DNA of 9,151 nucleotides, taken from NCBI GenBank assembly GCA_015062085.1, contig SUVI01000148.1:1-9151 (forward strand), written 5' to 3'. Below, one piece after another: positions 1 to 6,786 of the stretch (position 1 is its first letter; each line of letters opens with the position of its first letter). This DNA comes from Planctomycetaceae bacterium (GTDB lineage: Bacteria; Planctomycetota; Planctomycetia; Pirellulales; Thermoguttaceae). The notes beneath the pieces were generated by a model. It did not search any database. It saw only the letters and a list, made by a program, of their open reading frames with translations, and was not told where the DNA came from. The translations under genes and the position numbers were made by a program.

Positions 1-108
1 GGCGAAACCGATGGCGAAACCGATGGCGAAACCGATGGCGAAACCGATGGCGAAACCGATGGCGAAACCGATGGCGAAACCGATGGCGAAACCGATGGCA
101 CGGACTCT
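1..108. repeat. 12-bp tandem repeat (GGCGAAACCGAT), 8 perfect copies plus one degenerate
   Basis: Positions 1-96 are eight identical copies of GGCGAAACCGAT, and 97-108 is a diverged ninth copy. The array starts at or before the window edge, so the true copy number is unknown. Identity at the DNA level, including wobble positions, points to recent expansion by replication slippage or recombination, not to selection on protein sequence alone. The unit is a multiple of three, so copy-number changes lengthen or shorten the encoded protein without a frameshift. Confidence 0.95.
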
Positions 109-174
109 GATCTTCCTAAAGATTCGGTGACTTTCTTGTGCGCGGAATTGGACATACGGGCTAAAATGAAATAA
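1..174 (+). CDS. 3' end of a protein with a C-terminal (Gly-Glu-Thr-Asp)n repeat tract
   Basis: The reading frame is open from the first base and ends at a TAA at 172-174; its start lies outside the window. The visible 57 residues are eight perfect copies of Gly-Glu-Thr-Asp, one degenerate copy (GTDS), and a short tail, DLPKDSVTFLCAELDIRAKM plus K. The repeat is strongly acidic and hydrophilic and is probably disordered or an extended linker. No catalytic motif, membrane segment or anchor is visible. Because the DNA unit is 12 bp and free of stops, other frames are open across it too; this frame is preferred because it continues smoothly beyond the repeat with similar codon use to a stop. The function cannot be judged without the missing N-terminal part. 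No terminator follows the stop closely. Confidence 0.6.
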   Translation, partial: GETDGETDGETDGETDGETDGETDGETDGETDGTDSDLPKDSVTFLCAELDIRAKMK

Positions 175-274
175 AATGACGAAAAAGGCAAAACCGGTGG
201 TCCGGCGGTTCCAATGGAGCGGAGTTTCAGGGCTCTCCGAATGCCCCAGGATCCATTCTAACAAAAAAACTGAC

Positions 275-309
275 TTTTTGCCAGAGAAAAAAAGACTCTT
301 TGGCAAAAA
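275..309. repeat. Inverted repeat, 13-bp stem (hairpin 1 upstream of dnaK)
   Basis: The arms TTTTTGCCAGAGA (275-287) and TCTTTGGCAAAAA (297-309) pair over 13 bp with one G-U wobble and a 9-nt loop. The T-rich side comes first and the A-rich side last, the reverse of an intrinsic terminator, so it should not terminate in either direction. It lies 3 bp from the next hairpin. Confidence 0.6.
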
Positions 310-312
310 AAA

Positions 313-335
313 TGACAAAATCTGCCATTTTGTCA
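313..335. repeat. Perfect 9-bp inverted repeat (hairpin 2 upstream of dnaK)
   Basis: TGACAAAAT (313-321) and ATTTTGTCA (327-335) are exact reverse complements around the 5-nt centre CTGCC. It could be an RNA hairpin or a dyad operator for a dimeric regulator. Part of its centre and right arm (TGCCA, 323-327) can alternatively pair with TGGCA at 301-305 in the right arm of hairpin 1, so the two structures could compete if both were transcribed. Confidence 0.6.
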
Positions 336-443
336 GTACTCAAAAAAGGAATGGCTCGGGAATTTCATCAAAAACCAGCCCACCCCCCCCTTAATTTCCG
401 GGAAATGCGATTTTCGTCAAAAAAAGAAAATAAAAATTTGCAA

Positions 444-473
444 ATGACACGACTTTTGCATTTTTTCTATCGT
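444..473 (+). promoter_or_regulatory. Possible sigma70-type promoter for dnaK
   Basis: ATGACA (444-449, 5 of 6 to TTGACA) is followed after 18 bp by TATCGT (468-473, 4 of 6 to TATAAT). It would start transcription near 480 and leave a leader of about 100 nt containing two small inverted repeats, GCGGT/ACCGC at 483-497 and AAATTTTT/AAAAATTT at 518-538. The match is weak in an AT-rich region and the true start could be elsewhere. Confidence 0.3.
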
Positions 474-517
474 ACGTCAAAAGCGGTCCTGAACCGCAGG
501 CAATTTACTACTCGTTA

Positions 518-538
518 AAATTTTTCATTCAAAAATTT
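518..538. repeat. AT-only inverted repeat in the dnaK leader
   Basis: AAATTTTT (518-525) and AAAAATTT (531-538) are exact reverse complements with a 5-nt centre CATTC. The structure sits 30 bp before the dnaK Shine-Dalgarno sequence. A stem of only A-U pairs would be weak and temperature-sensitive, but it does not cover the ribosome binding site at 569-574, so a thermosensor role is only speculation. Confidence 0.4.
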
Positions 539-583
539 CAGTCCAACGAAACTGAAGCAGCAATACAAAAGGAGATAGGAATC

Positions 584-2512
584 ATGGCACAGGGAGAAAA
601 AATCATCGGGATCGATTTGGGAACCACGAACTCGGTCGTGGCCGTCATGGAAGGAAATGAACCGAAAGTCATTTCCAACGCGGAAGGCAACCGTCTGACG
701 CCGAGCGTCGTCGCATTCACGGACGGCGGCGAAGTCCTCGTCGGCGAACTGGCCCGTCGTCAGGCCGTCACCAACCCGCTGCGCACGATCAGCTCCATCA
801 AACGTTTCATGGGACGCCGCCACAATGAAGTCGGCGACGAAGAAAAGACGGTCCCGTACTCCGTGGTCGGCGGCCCGGAAGATTACGTCAAAGTCGCGGC
901 GGACGGCAAGGAATTCACCCCGCCGGAAATTTCCGCCAAAACCCTCCGCAAACTCAAGGAATCCGCAGAAGCCTACCTTGGCCACAAAGTGAACAAGGCG
1001 GTCATTACGGTCCCGGCGTACTTCAACGACGCCCAGCGTCAGGCGACCAAAGACGCGGGTCAGATCGCCGGTCTGGAAGTCATGCGAATCATCAACGAGC
1101 CTACGGCAGCCTCGCTTGCGTACGGTCTCGACAAAAAAGAAGAGCAGAAGATCTGCGTCTTCGACCTTGGCGGCGGTACGTTTGACGTCTCCATCCTGAA
1201 CGTCGCGGAAGGCGTCTGCCAGGTCATCAGCACCAGCGGTGACGGACACCTCGGCGGCGACGACTTCGATAATGCGTTGGTCACCTACGTTGCGGACAAT
1301 TTCCAGCGCGCCAACGGCATCGACCTCCGCAAGGATCCGATGTCCCTCCAGCGCCTTCAGGAAGCCTGCGAAAAGGCGAAGAAAGAACTTAGCTCCGCCG
1401 CTACGACGAGCATCAACCTTCCGTTCATCACGGCCGACGCCACGGGACCGAAGCACCTGATGGAAAACATCACGCGCGCCCAGTTTGAGCAGCTCGTCAA
1501 TGGTTTGGTCGAACGCTGCCGCGGCCCGGTCAACCAGTGCCTCCAGGACGCGAACATGAGTGCCTCGGAGATCGACGAAGTCGTCCTGGTCGGCGGTTCC
1601 ACGCGAATCCCGATGGTCCAGGAACTCGTCAAAAAGATCTTCGGCAAAGAGCCGCACAAAGGCGTCAATCCGGACGAAGTCGTCGCCATCGGCGCCGCGA
1701 TCCAGGGCGGTGTCCTCAGCGGTGAAGTCAACGACATCCTGCTCCTCGACGTCACCCCGCTGACACTCGGCATCGAGACCCTCGGCGGCGTCATGACGCC
1801 CCTGGTCGAACGCAACACGACGATCCCGACCACGAAAAAGCAGGTCTTCAGCACGGCTGAAAACAATCAGAGTGCCGTGACGGTCCGCGTTTTCCAGGGC
1901 GAACGTCCGATGGCCAACGACAACCGGCTCCTCGGCCAGTTCAACCTCGACGGCATCCCGGCGGCCCCGCGCGGTGTTCCGCAGATCGAAGTCTGCTTCG
2001 ACATCGACTCGAACGGCATCCTGAACGTTTCGGCGAAAGATCTCGGCACGAATCGTGAAACGAGCGTCCGGATCGAGCAGTCTTCCGGTCTCTCTGATGA
2101 AGAGATCAAGAAAATGCAGCGTGAAGCGGAAGCCCACGCCGAGGAAGACAAAAAACGCCGTGAACTGGCGGAAGAACGCAACAAGGCGGAATCGATGTGC
2201 TGGAATCTCGAGAAGATGATGCAGGACAATGCGTCCGTCGTCACGGAAGCCGACAAAGCGGCGATCGAGCCCGCGATCGAAAAGGCCCGTGAAGCTGCGA
2301 AGGGTGAAGATCTCGAAGCCATCAAGTCCGCCGTCAGTGCGCTGGAGCAGGCGTCTCACGCTTTCGCAACGCAGCTCTACCAGAAAGCCCAGGCGGCTCA
2401 GGGTGCTGCCGGTGCGCAGGCTGGACCGCAGGGACCTTTCGGCGGTGAAGCTCCGAACCAGGGACCGAAACAGGACGACGACACGATCGACGCTGATTTT
2501 GAAGTGAAATAG
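584..2512 (+). CDS. dnaK: Molecular chaperone DnaK (Hsp70)
   Basis: Cytosolic ATP-dependent Hsp70 chaperone that binds exposed hydrophobic peptide segments, working with DnaJ and GrpE and handing aggregates to ClpB. The 642-residue product is full length for the family (about 640). Visible signatures are the phosphate-1 loop [10 protein letters not shown] (8-17), [10 protein letters not shown] near 140, phosphate-2 DLGGGTFD (194-201), adenosine motif [10 protein letters not shown] (334-343), interdomain linker LLLD (386-389) followed by the substrate-binding beta domain, a charged helical lid, and a Gln/Gly/Ala/Pro-rich tail ending in an acidic segment ([12 protein letters not shown]). The ATG is preceded by AAGGAG at 569-574 with a 9-nt gap, which fixes the start. 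An MGRRHNEV segment near residue 76 resembles planctomycete DnaK as I recall it. No grpE or dnaJ is adjacent. A strong terminator follows at 2525-2564, so it probably forms its own transcript. Confidence 0.98.
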   Translation: MAQGEKIIGIDLGTTNSVVAVMEGNEPKVISNAEGNRLTPSVVAFTDGGEVLVGELARRQAVTNPLRTISSIKRFMGRRHNEVGDEEKTVPYSVVGGPEDYVKVAADGKEFTPPEISAKTLRKLKESAEAYLGHKVNKAVITVPAYFNDAQRQATKDAGQIAGLEVMRIINEPTAASLAYGLDKKEEQKICVFDLGGGTFDVSILNVAEGVCQVISTSGDGHLGGDDFDNALVTYVADNFQRANGIDLRKDPMSLQRLQEACEKAKKELSSAATTSINLPFITADATGPKHLMENITRAQFEQLVNGLVERCRGPVNQCLQDANMSASEIDEVVLVGGSTRIPMVQELVKKIFGKEPHKGVNPDEVVAIGAAIQGGVLSGEVNDILLLDVTPLTLGIETLGGVMTPLVERNTTIPTTKKQVFSTAENNQSAVTVRVFQGERPMANDNRLLGQFNLDGIPAAPRGVPQIEVCFDIDSNGILNVSAKDLGTNRETSVRIEQSSGLSDEEIKKMQREAEAHAEEDKKRRELAEERNKAESMCWNLEKMMQDNASVVTEADKAAIEPAIEKAREAAKGEDLEAIKSAVSALEQASHAFATQLYQKAQAAQGAAGAQAGPQGPFGGEAPNQGPKQDDDTIDADFEVK

Positions 2513-2524
2513 TTCCCGAAACTC

Positions 2525-2564
2525 TCAGCGTCGCGCCTCGAAAGAGGTTCGACGCTGATTTTTT
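2525..2564 (+). terminator. Intrinsic terminator of dnaK
   Basis: TCAGCGTCG (2525-2533) and CGACGCTGA (2550-2558) form a perfect 9-bp stem. Inside it CCTC-GAAA-GAGG (2536-2547) adds a second helix closed by a GNRA-type tetraloop. The stem is followed directly by TTTTTT (2559-2564). It begins 13 bp after the dnaK stop codon. Confidence 0.93.
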
Positions 2565-2592
2565 GGACACTTTGAAATCTGGACAATATACT
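2564..2592 (+). promoter_or_regulatory. Sigma70-type promoter of clpB
   Basis: TGGACA (2564-2569, 5 of 6 to TTGACA) and TATACT (2587-2592, 5 of 6 to TATAAT) are separated by 17 bp. The -35 box begins on the last T of the dnaK terminator tract. Transcription would start near 2599 and leave a leader of roughly 70 nt before clpB. I see no sigma32-like or CIRCE sequence here. Confidence 0.65.
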
Positions 2593-2666
2593 AAACACAA
2601 AATTCCTCGTTTCTTTTCATTTTTTACTGTACTTTTTGAATTTTTTACAAAGGGAGAAAAAGAAAC

Positions 2667-5312
2667 ATGATGTTCAATCTGAATAAATTCACGACCAAGT
2701 CTCAGGAAGCGGTCGCCAATGCGCAGCAGCTCGCTGCATCCATGCAGAATCCCGAAGTCACGGCACTGCATTTGCTCACAGCTCTTCTTCAGGAAAATGG
2801 CGGTATCGTCGAAATGCTTCTCGAGCATCTCAACGTCCGGAAAGATCAGCTTCGCGCCATTGCGGAAGCGGACCTCCGTTCCATGCCGAAGATCAGCGGC
2901 GGCGAGATCGGTCTGAGTCGAGATCTGCAGAACGTTCTTCAGACCGCTCTAAACGAATCAGAGAAAATGAAAGACGAATTCGTCTCGACGGAGCATCTGC
3001 TCCTGGCGTGTGCGCAGGTCCCGTCACGCGCGCAGGAAGTCCTGAAAGTCACGCAGATGACTCCCGAAAAACTCCTTGCCGCACTCGCTCCTTTGCGTGG
3101 TTCCCAGAGGGTGACGGACCAGAACCCGGAAGGAAAATTTGCCGCGCTGGAACGTTACGGGATCGACTTGGTAAAGCGTGCCCGCGAGGGAAAACTCGAC
3201 CCGGTCATCGGTCGCGATTCCGAGATCCGCAGAGTCATTCAGGTCCTCTCTCGCCGGACGAAAAACAATCCAGTCCTCATCGGCGAACCGGGTGTCGGAA
3301 AAACCGCCATCGCAGAAGGTCTTGCGCTGCGTATCGTGGAATCGGACGTTCCGCAGCCGCTCAAAAACCATTCCGTCATCGCGCTGGACATGGGAGCGCT
3401 CGTGGCCGGTGCCAAATTCCGCGGCGAATTTGAAGAACGGCTCAAGGCAGTCCTTCGTGAAGTCCAGGAATCCAACGGAAGCATCATCCTCTTCATCGAC
3501 GAGCTGCACACCGTCGTGGGGGCCGGAAAAGCGGAAGGCGGGTCGGATGCCGCGAACCTTCTGAAACCGGCTCTGGCGCGCGGGGAACTGCGGTGCGTTG
3601 GGGCGACGACCCTAGACGAGTATCGCAAGTACATCGAAAAAGACCCGGCATTGGAACGCCGTTTCCAGCCCGTCATGGTCGGAGAACCGAACGTCGAGGA
3701 CACGATCTCCATTCTGCGCGGACTGAAACCGCGATACGAGGCGCACCATAAAGGGGTCAAGATCAAGGATTCCGCACTGGTCGCCGCCGCCAAACTGTCC
3801 AACCGCTACATTACAGACCGTTTCCTTCCGGACAAGGCGATCGACCTGATGGACGAAGCGGCCTCACGTCTCGCCATGGAGCTGGAAAGCGTTCCAGAAC
3901 CGATCGACCAGATCCAGAGAAAGCTCGTGCAGCTGGAACTGGCGGCACGTCAGCTCGCGGACGAAACGGAAGAGCATGCGAAGGTTCGACTCACGGAGAT
4001 CGAAGAAGAAATGCGTGAAAAACGGGAGGAGCTTGCCGAACTTCGCCGTCAGTGGGAGCTGGAAAAGGCAGGAGTCGTCGATACGCAGGCGATCCAGAAT
4101 CAGCTCACGGCCGCGGAACACGAGCGCGACATGCTCAATGCGGATATCCGAAACCGCCAGTCAATGGGAACCATTCCAAACGAGAAAGATTTCCAGAAAC
4201 TCTACGAGCTGGATCTGCTCTGCAAGCAGCTTAGCGCGCAGCTGGAAAAAGCGGCCGCAGAGCAGGACGAACTTGAGGAAACCGAAAAAGAGAGCGGGAA
4301 ACGCCGTCTTCTCCGAAAAGAAGTCGGTCCGGAAGAGATCGCAGAGGTGGTCAGCGCATGGACGGGGATCCCGGTCTCGCGCATGATGGAAACGGAACGT
4401 GAAAAACTCCTCGAGCTGGAAAAGCGTCTCCACCTGCGTGTCGTGGGACAGGACGACGCCGTCAACGCAGTCTCGAATGCCGTACGCAGAAGCCGTGCGG
4501 GGATCCAGGCGGAAAACCGCCCGATCGGCTCCTTCATTTTCCTCGGTCCCACCGGAGTCGGAAAGACGGAACTCTGCAAAGCGCTTGCCGAGGTCATGTT
4601 CGACGACGAAAACGCCATGGTCCGGCTCGACATGTCGGAATTCATGGAGCGCCACACCGTCAGCCGGCTCATCGGCGCCCCTCCCGGATACGTCGGATAC
4701 GAAGAAGGAGGCCGACTCACCGAAGCGGTCCGACGCCGTCCGTACTGCGTGATTTTGCTGGATGAAGTGGAAAAAGCGCACCGCGACGTCTTCAACATCC
4801 TGCTCCAAGTCCTGGATGATGGACGATTGAGCGATAATCAGGGACACACCGTCGATTTTTCCAACACGATCGTCGTAATGACGTCAAATATTGGAAGCCG
4901 CGACATTCAGGAACTCACTGCCGCCGGTGCTCCGGACATCGAGATCCAAGGGGCGGCCCGTCATGCGCTGCAGGAAGTTTTCCTTCCGGAATTCCTGAAC
5001 CGCGTGGATGAAACCATCGTCTTCCAGCCGCTCGGAAAAGAGCAGATCGGAGACATCGTCAAGATCCAGCTTCGGCTTCTAGAAAAACGGCTCGCGGAAC
5101 ACGGGATCACGTTCGAAGCGACTCCTGCGGCAGTACGGTCTATCGCGGAAGAAGGATACGATCCGGTCTACGGTGCGCGGCCGCTCAAGCGTGTGATCCA
5201 GCAGCGCATTGAGAACCCGCTCGCGATCCGGCTCCTGAAGGAAAAGACGGTCGAGGGACTCCGTGTCCGGGTCGATCTCCAGCGCGAACAGTACGTTTTC
5301 GAGATCGGCTAG
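2667..5312 (+). CDS. clpB: ATP-dependent protein disaggregase ClpB (Hsp100)
   Basis: Hexameric AAA+ disaggregase that threads aggregated proteins through its central pore and cooperates with DnaK, encoded just upstream. At 881 residues it is slightly longer than typical ClpB (about 860). In order: Clp N-domain (1-150, beginning [17 protein letters not shown]); first AAA+ module with Walker A GEPGVGKT (206-213), Walker B ILFIDE (274-279) and the ALERRFQPV arginine segment; a charged coiled-coil middle domain (about 400-545), which marks ClpB as against ClpA/ClpC; second AAA+ module with Walker A GPTGVGKT (627-634), Walker B VILLDE (695-700) and sensor-2 GAR (836-838). No ClpP-docking IGF-type loop was noticed. 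Two ATGs stand in tandem (2667 and 2670) behind AAGGGAG at 2650-2656; the first gives a 10-nt gap and is preferred. It has its own promoter behind the dnaK terminator. Confidence 0.97.
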   Translation: MMFNLNKFTTKSQEAVANAQQLAASMQNPEVTALHLLTALLQENGGIVEMLLEHLNVRKDQLRAIAEADLRSMPKISGGEIGLSRDLQNVLQTALNESEKMKDEFVSTEHLLLACAQVPSRAQEVLKVTQMTPEKLLAALAPLRGSQRVTDQNPEGKFAALERYGIDLVKRAREGKLDPVIGRDSEIRRVIQVLSRRTKNNPVLIGEPGVGKTAIAEGLALRIVESDVPQPLKNHSVIALDMGALVAGAKFRGEFEERLKAVLREVQESNGSIILFIDELHTVVGAGKAEGGSDAANLLKPALARGELRCVGATTLDEYRKYIEKDPALERRFQPVMVGEPNVEDTISILRGLKPRYEAHHKGVKIKDSALVAAAKLSNRYITDRFLPDKAIDLMDEAASRLAMELESVPEPIDQIQRKLVQLELAARQLADETEEHAKVRLTEIEEEMREKREELAELRRQWELEKAGVVDTQAIQNQLTAAEHERDMLNADIRNRQSMGTIPNEKDFQKLYELDLLCKQLSAQLEKAAAEQDELEETEKESGKRRLLRKEVGPEEIAEVVSAWTGIPVSRMMETEREKLLELEKRLHLRVVGQDDAVNAVSNAVRRSRAGIQAENRPIGSFIFLGPTGVGKTELCKALAEVMFDDENAMVRLDMSEFMERHTVSRLIGAPPGYVGYEEGGRLTEAVRRRPYCVILLDEVEKAHRDVFNILLQVLDDGRLSDNQGHTVDFSNTIVVMTSNIGSRDIQELTAAGAPDIEIQGAARHALQEVFLPEFLNRVDETIVFQPLGKEQIGDIVKIQLRLLEKRLAEHGITFEATPAAVRSIAEEGYDPVYGARPLKRVIQQRIENPLAIRLLKEKTVEGLRVRVDLQREQYVFEIG

Positions 5313-5322
5313 AGCAAAACGT

Positions 5323-5370
5323 CTTCTGCGGCTGCGCACTCCGTTACCGCGGAATACGCAGCCGCAGAAG
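5323..5370 (+). terminator. Strong stem-loop behind clpB, no U-tract (terminator or 3' end structure)
   Basis: CTTCTGCGGCTGCG (5323-5336) and CGCAGCCGCAGAAG (5357-5370) form a perfect 14-bp GC-rich stem. Within the 20-nt loop TCCG (5340-5343) pairs with CGGA (5350-5353). It starts 11 bp after the clpB stop. No T run follows on the plus strand, so it is not a canonical intrinsic terminator; it may stabilise the mRNA 3' end, act as an atypical terminator, or belong to the repeat region that follows, since GCCGCAGAA recurs inverted at 5657-5665. Confidence 0.55.
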
Positions 5371-5724
5371 TACACAAACAGTATCCTGACACGAATTTCA
5401 CAAAAAACGCAAAAAAGCTGCGAACGGATTTTTTAAGATCTTTGGTCCATCCGGGAACTGCGTACCAGTTTCACCACTGAAGACACAGAAAACGCACAGA
5501 GAAACACGGATCTTAATACAAAAAGCAGTGAAAAACGGATCGCGCGAACATTTTTTAATTTTAAAAAATTTATTTGCGTCTTTTCGTGTTTTCCGTGAAA
5601 TTCGTGTCAGGACACGTTCACTGCCTTTTTTCTCTTTCTCTTTCTTTTCAGTGTATTTCTGCGGCTCTTCTGCGCTCTCCGCAGCGAGATCAGACCTGAC
5701 CGGTACGCAGTTGCCGGATGAGCC
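5361..5724. repeat. Composite imperfect inverted repeat between clpB and the SUMF1 gene
   Basis: Three pairs of inverted arms lie here: 5361-5375 with 5651-5665 (14 of 15 matching), 5384-5401 with 5595-5612 (18 of 18), and 5444-5468 with 5700-5724 (21 of 25). Similarity continues inward from the 18-bp arms as A-rich DNA with ACGC/ACAC words. The third pair does not nest with the first two, so this is better read as two oppositely oriented, diverged copies of an intergenic repeat than as one hairpin. The CACTGAAGACACAGAAAACG style around 5472-5491 resembles the ACAGAG-type intergenic repeats known from planctomycete and verrucomicrobial genomes. No gene is seen; an open frame at 5528-5728 has no supporting signal. 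Confidence 0.6.
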
Positions 5725-5770
5725 TTAAAAAATCATGGTTCTCTCCCCTTTTGCTTTAGGGAATTACTCT

Positions 5771-6538
5771 TTACTCTTCCGGCTCCGTTAAAACAATGCG
5801 AAATCCAAGATTAAAACTTCGACCGGTCGGGATGATGCCAAGACGGCTTGCAGAGCGGCAATCTAGGGGATCATGCGCCCAGCTTCCGCCGCGGCAGACT
5901 CGGCATGAGGCAATACTCGGACCTTTTGAGTCACTCGCAGGCTCTTCAGAGTATGGCCCGTACCAATCCGCACACCATTCCCAGACATTGCCGTGCATAT
6001 CGTAAATTCCCCATTTGTTAGGCGTTTTTTGCCCAGCCTGATACGTCGCAAATCCTTTACTGTTTCCAAAATGCCAAGCCATTTTGTCGACGTTCCCCGC
6101 ATGAGCACTCACGCTTCCCGCTCGGCAGGCGTACTCCCATTGCGCTTCCGTCGGAAGAGTCACCTGTGCAGAAAGTTTTTTCGAGAGATTCGTGCAAAAA
6201 TTCCGACATTCCACCCAATTCACGTAGTAGATCGGAACCATTGTCCCTTCACCGCGCATCGCCCAATTCGGATCCACTCTGTCACGCTGCCGTGAAGCGG
6301 AAATTCTTGTCACGCGTTCCCACATCGCCTGCGTAACTGGAGTTTCGAGCATCCAGAAACCTCGAGTCAGTGTCACCTCGTGCGGGATCTCATCCTCACA
6401 CCGTCCGGCTTCCTTCAGGGGACTCCCCATCGTGAACGTTCCTGCAGGACACCATCGAAAAGCGTATTCGAGGCCGTCAAGAGTCTTTACCATTCGCTCA
6501 CCAGGTTTACGCGATACAATATTGGGGTTCTGAGCCAT
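5771..6538 (-). CDS. SUMF1/formylglycine-generating-enzyme-like (FGE-sulfatase domain) protein
   Basis: A single-domain protein of 255 residues with the SUMF1 fold: CPAGTFTMGSP (30-40), VTLTRGFWMLETPVTQAMW (55-73), VTLPTEAQWEYACRAG (126-141), GNVWEWCADWY (183-193), CRGGSW (215-220) and NLGFRIV (243-249). No signal peptide or membrane segment is seen. Genuine FGE oxidises a sulfatase cysteine using two cysteines, 336 and 341 in the human enzyme; here, by eye alignment, the first corresponds to His222 and only the second (Cys227) is kept, so FGE catalysis is doubtful and the function is unknown. No sulfatase gene is nearby. The start is set at the second in-frame ATG (6538), which has GGAGG at 6550-6554; an upstream ATG at 6556 adds MEDFIL but lies 22 nt from its nearest AAGGAG. 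Transcribed divergently from the clamp-loader gene. Confidence 0.9.
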   Translation of the reverse strand: MAQNPNIVSRKPGERMVKTLDGLEYAFRWCPAGTFTMGSPLKEAGRCEDEIPHEVTLTRGFWMLETPVTQAMWERVTRISASRQRDRVDPNWAMRGEGTMVPIYYVNWVECRNFCTNLSKKLSAQVTLPTEAQWEYACRAGSVSAHAGNVDKMAWHFGNSKGFATYQAGQKTPNKWGIYDMHGNVWEWCADWYGPYSEEPASDSKGPSIASCRVCRGGSWAHDPLDCRSASRLGIIPTGRSFNLGFRIVLTEPEE

Positions 6539-6549
6539 CAGAATAAAGT

Positions 6550-6554
6550 CCTCC
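6550..6554 (-). promoter_or_regulatory. Ribosome binding site deciding the SUMF1 gene start
   Basis: On the minus strand GGAGG lies 11 nt before the ATG at 6538 and inside the first codons of the longer alternative beginning at 6556. A second AAGGAG at 6579-6584 is 22 nt from the 6556 ATG and 40 nt from the 6538 ATG, so it serves neither well. An in-frame TGA just upstream of 6556 excludes any longer start. Confidence 0.5.
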
Positions 6555-6597
6555 ATTTTGTCTCAAGTGTATGATTTTCTCCTTTTATTCTACTTTT

Positions 6598-6626
6598 ATT
6601 TTACCTTAATTTCGTCCAAAAGTCAA
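6598..6626 (-). promoter_or_regulatory. Sigma70-type promoter of the SUMF1-like gene
   Basis: Read on the minus strand, TTGACT (6626-6621) and TAAAAT (6603-6598) are spaced by exactly 17 bp, each matching consensus at 5 of 6 positions. Transcription would start near 6591 and give a leader of about 50 nt to the chosen start codon. Confidence 0.7.
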
Positions 6627-6679
6627 GGGGGAGCGAATCTCCTTGACGCCCAACTCGCCAAGTTCTCGAAGAAAAAATC

Positions 6680-6700
6680 TTCTGAAATCGGACTTCAGAA
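6680..6700. repeat. Short inverted repeat between the divergent promoters
   Basis: TTCTGAA (6680-6686) and TTCAGAA (6694-6700) are reverse complements around a 7-nt centre. The dyad lies between the two outward-facing promoters and could be an operator, but a 7-bp dyad in AT-rich DNA can occur by chance. Confidence 0.35.
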
Positions 6701-6711
6701 CGAAAAACGGC

Positions 6712-6739
6712 TTGACAAAAAAAAACTCCGGATTAAAAT
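6712..6739 (+). promoter_or_regulatory. Sigma70-type promoter of the clamp-loader gene
   Basis: A perfect TTGACA (6712-6717) is followed after 16 bp by TAAAAT (6734-6739, 5 of 6). The start of transcription would be near 6746, about 40 nt before the annotated start codon. Confidence 0.7.
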
Positions 6740-6786
6740 AAAATAAGGTAAAGAGAAAAAAGAGAAAATGGCGTTTTTCCCATTTC

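Larger units (their letters stand above)
175..583. other. Gene-less region upstream of dnaK
   Basis: This 409-bp stretch has no convincing gene. Two short forward open frames exist (176-394 and 300-518), but neither has a ribosome binding site or a plausible protein composition. The region is AT-rich with A and T runs and a C8 tract near 383-390. It holds inverted repeats at 275-309, 313-335, 394-406, 483-497 and 518-538, and a weak promoter candidate at 444-473. I see no CIRCE inverted repeat (TTAGCACTC/GAGTGCTAA) and no sigma32-like promoter, both common in front of bacterial dnaK. Confidence 0.6.

Noticed and set aside
176..518. Two short forward open frames upstream of dnaK
   Set aside because: There is no Shine-Dalgarno sequence, the protein composition is dominated by A-run lysines and a C-run, and they cross the inverted repeats and promoter candidate.
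400..583. CIRCE/HrcA operator or sigma32 heat-shock promoter for dnaK
   Set aside because: I looked for TTAGCACTC/GAGTGCTAA and for CTTGAA with CCCCAT and found neither.
515..2359. A 614-codon open frame antisense to dnaK
   Set aside because: dnaK itself is certain from its motifs. Long antisense frames over dnaK are a known artefact of third-position codon bias, and this one reads as low-complexity Arg/Asp/Val/Phe-rich sequence with no family motif.
4161..4847. A 228-codon open frame antisense to clpB
   Set aside because: It is a shadow of the coding bias of clpB, with atypical composition and no ribosome binding site.
5528..5728. A 66-codon forward open frame after clpB
   Set aside because: It lies wholly within the inverted-repeat region, is Phe/Ser-rich from T-rich DNA, and lacks a ribosome binding site.
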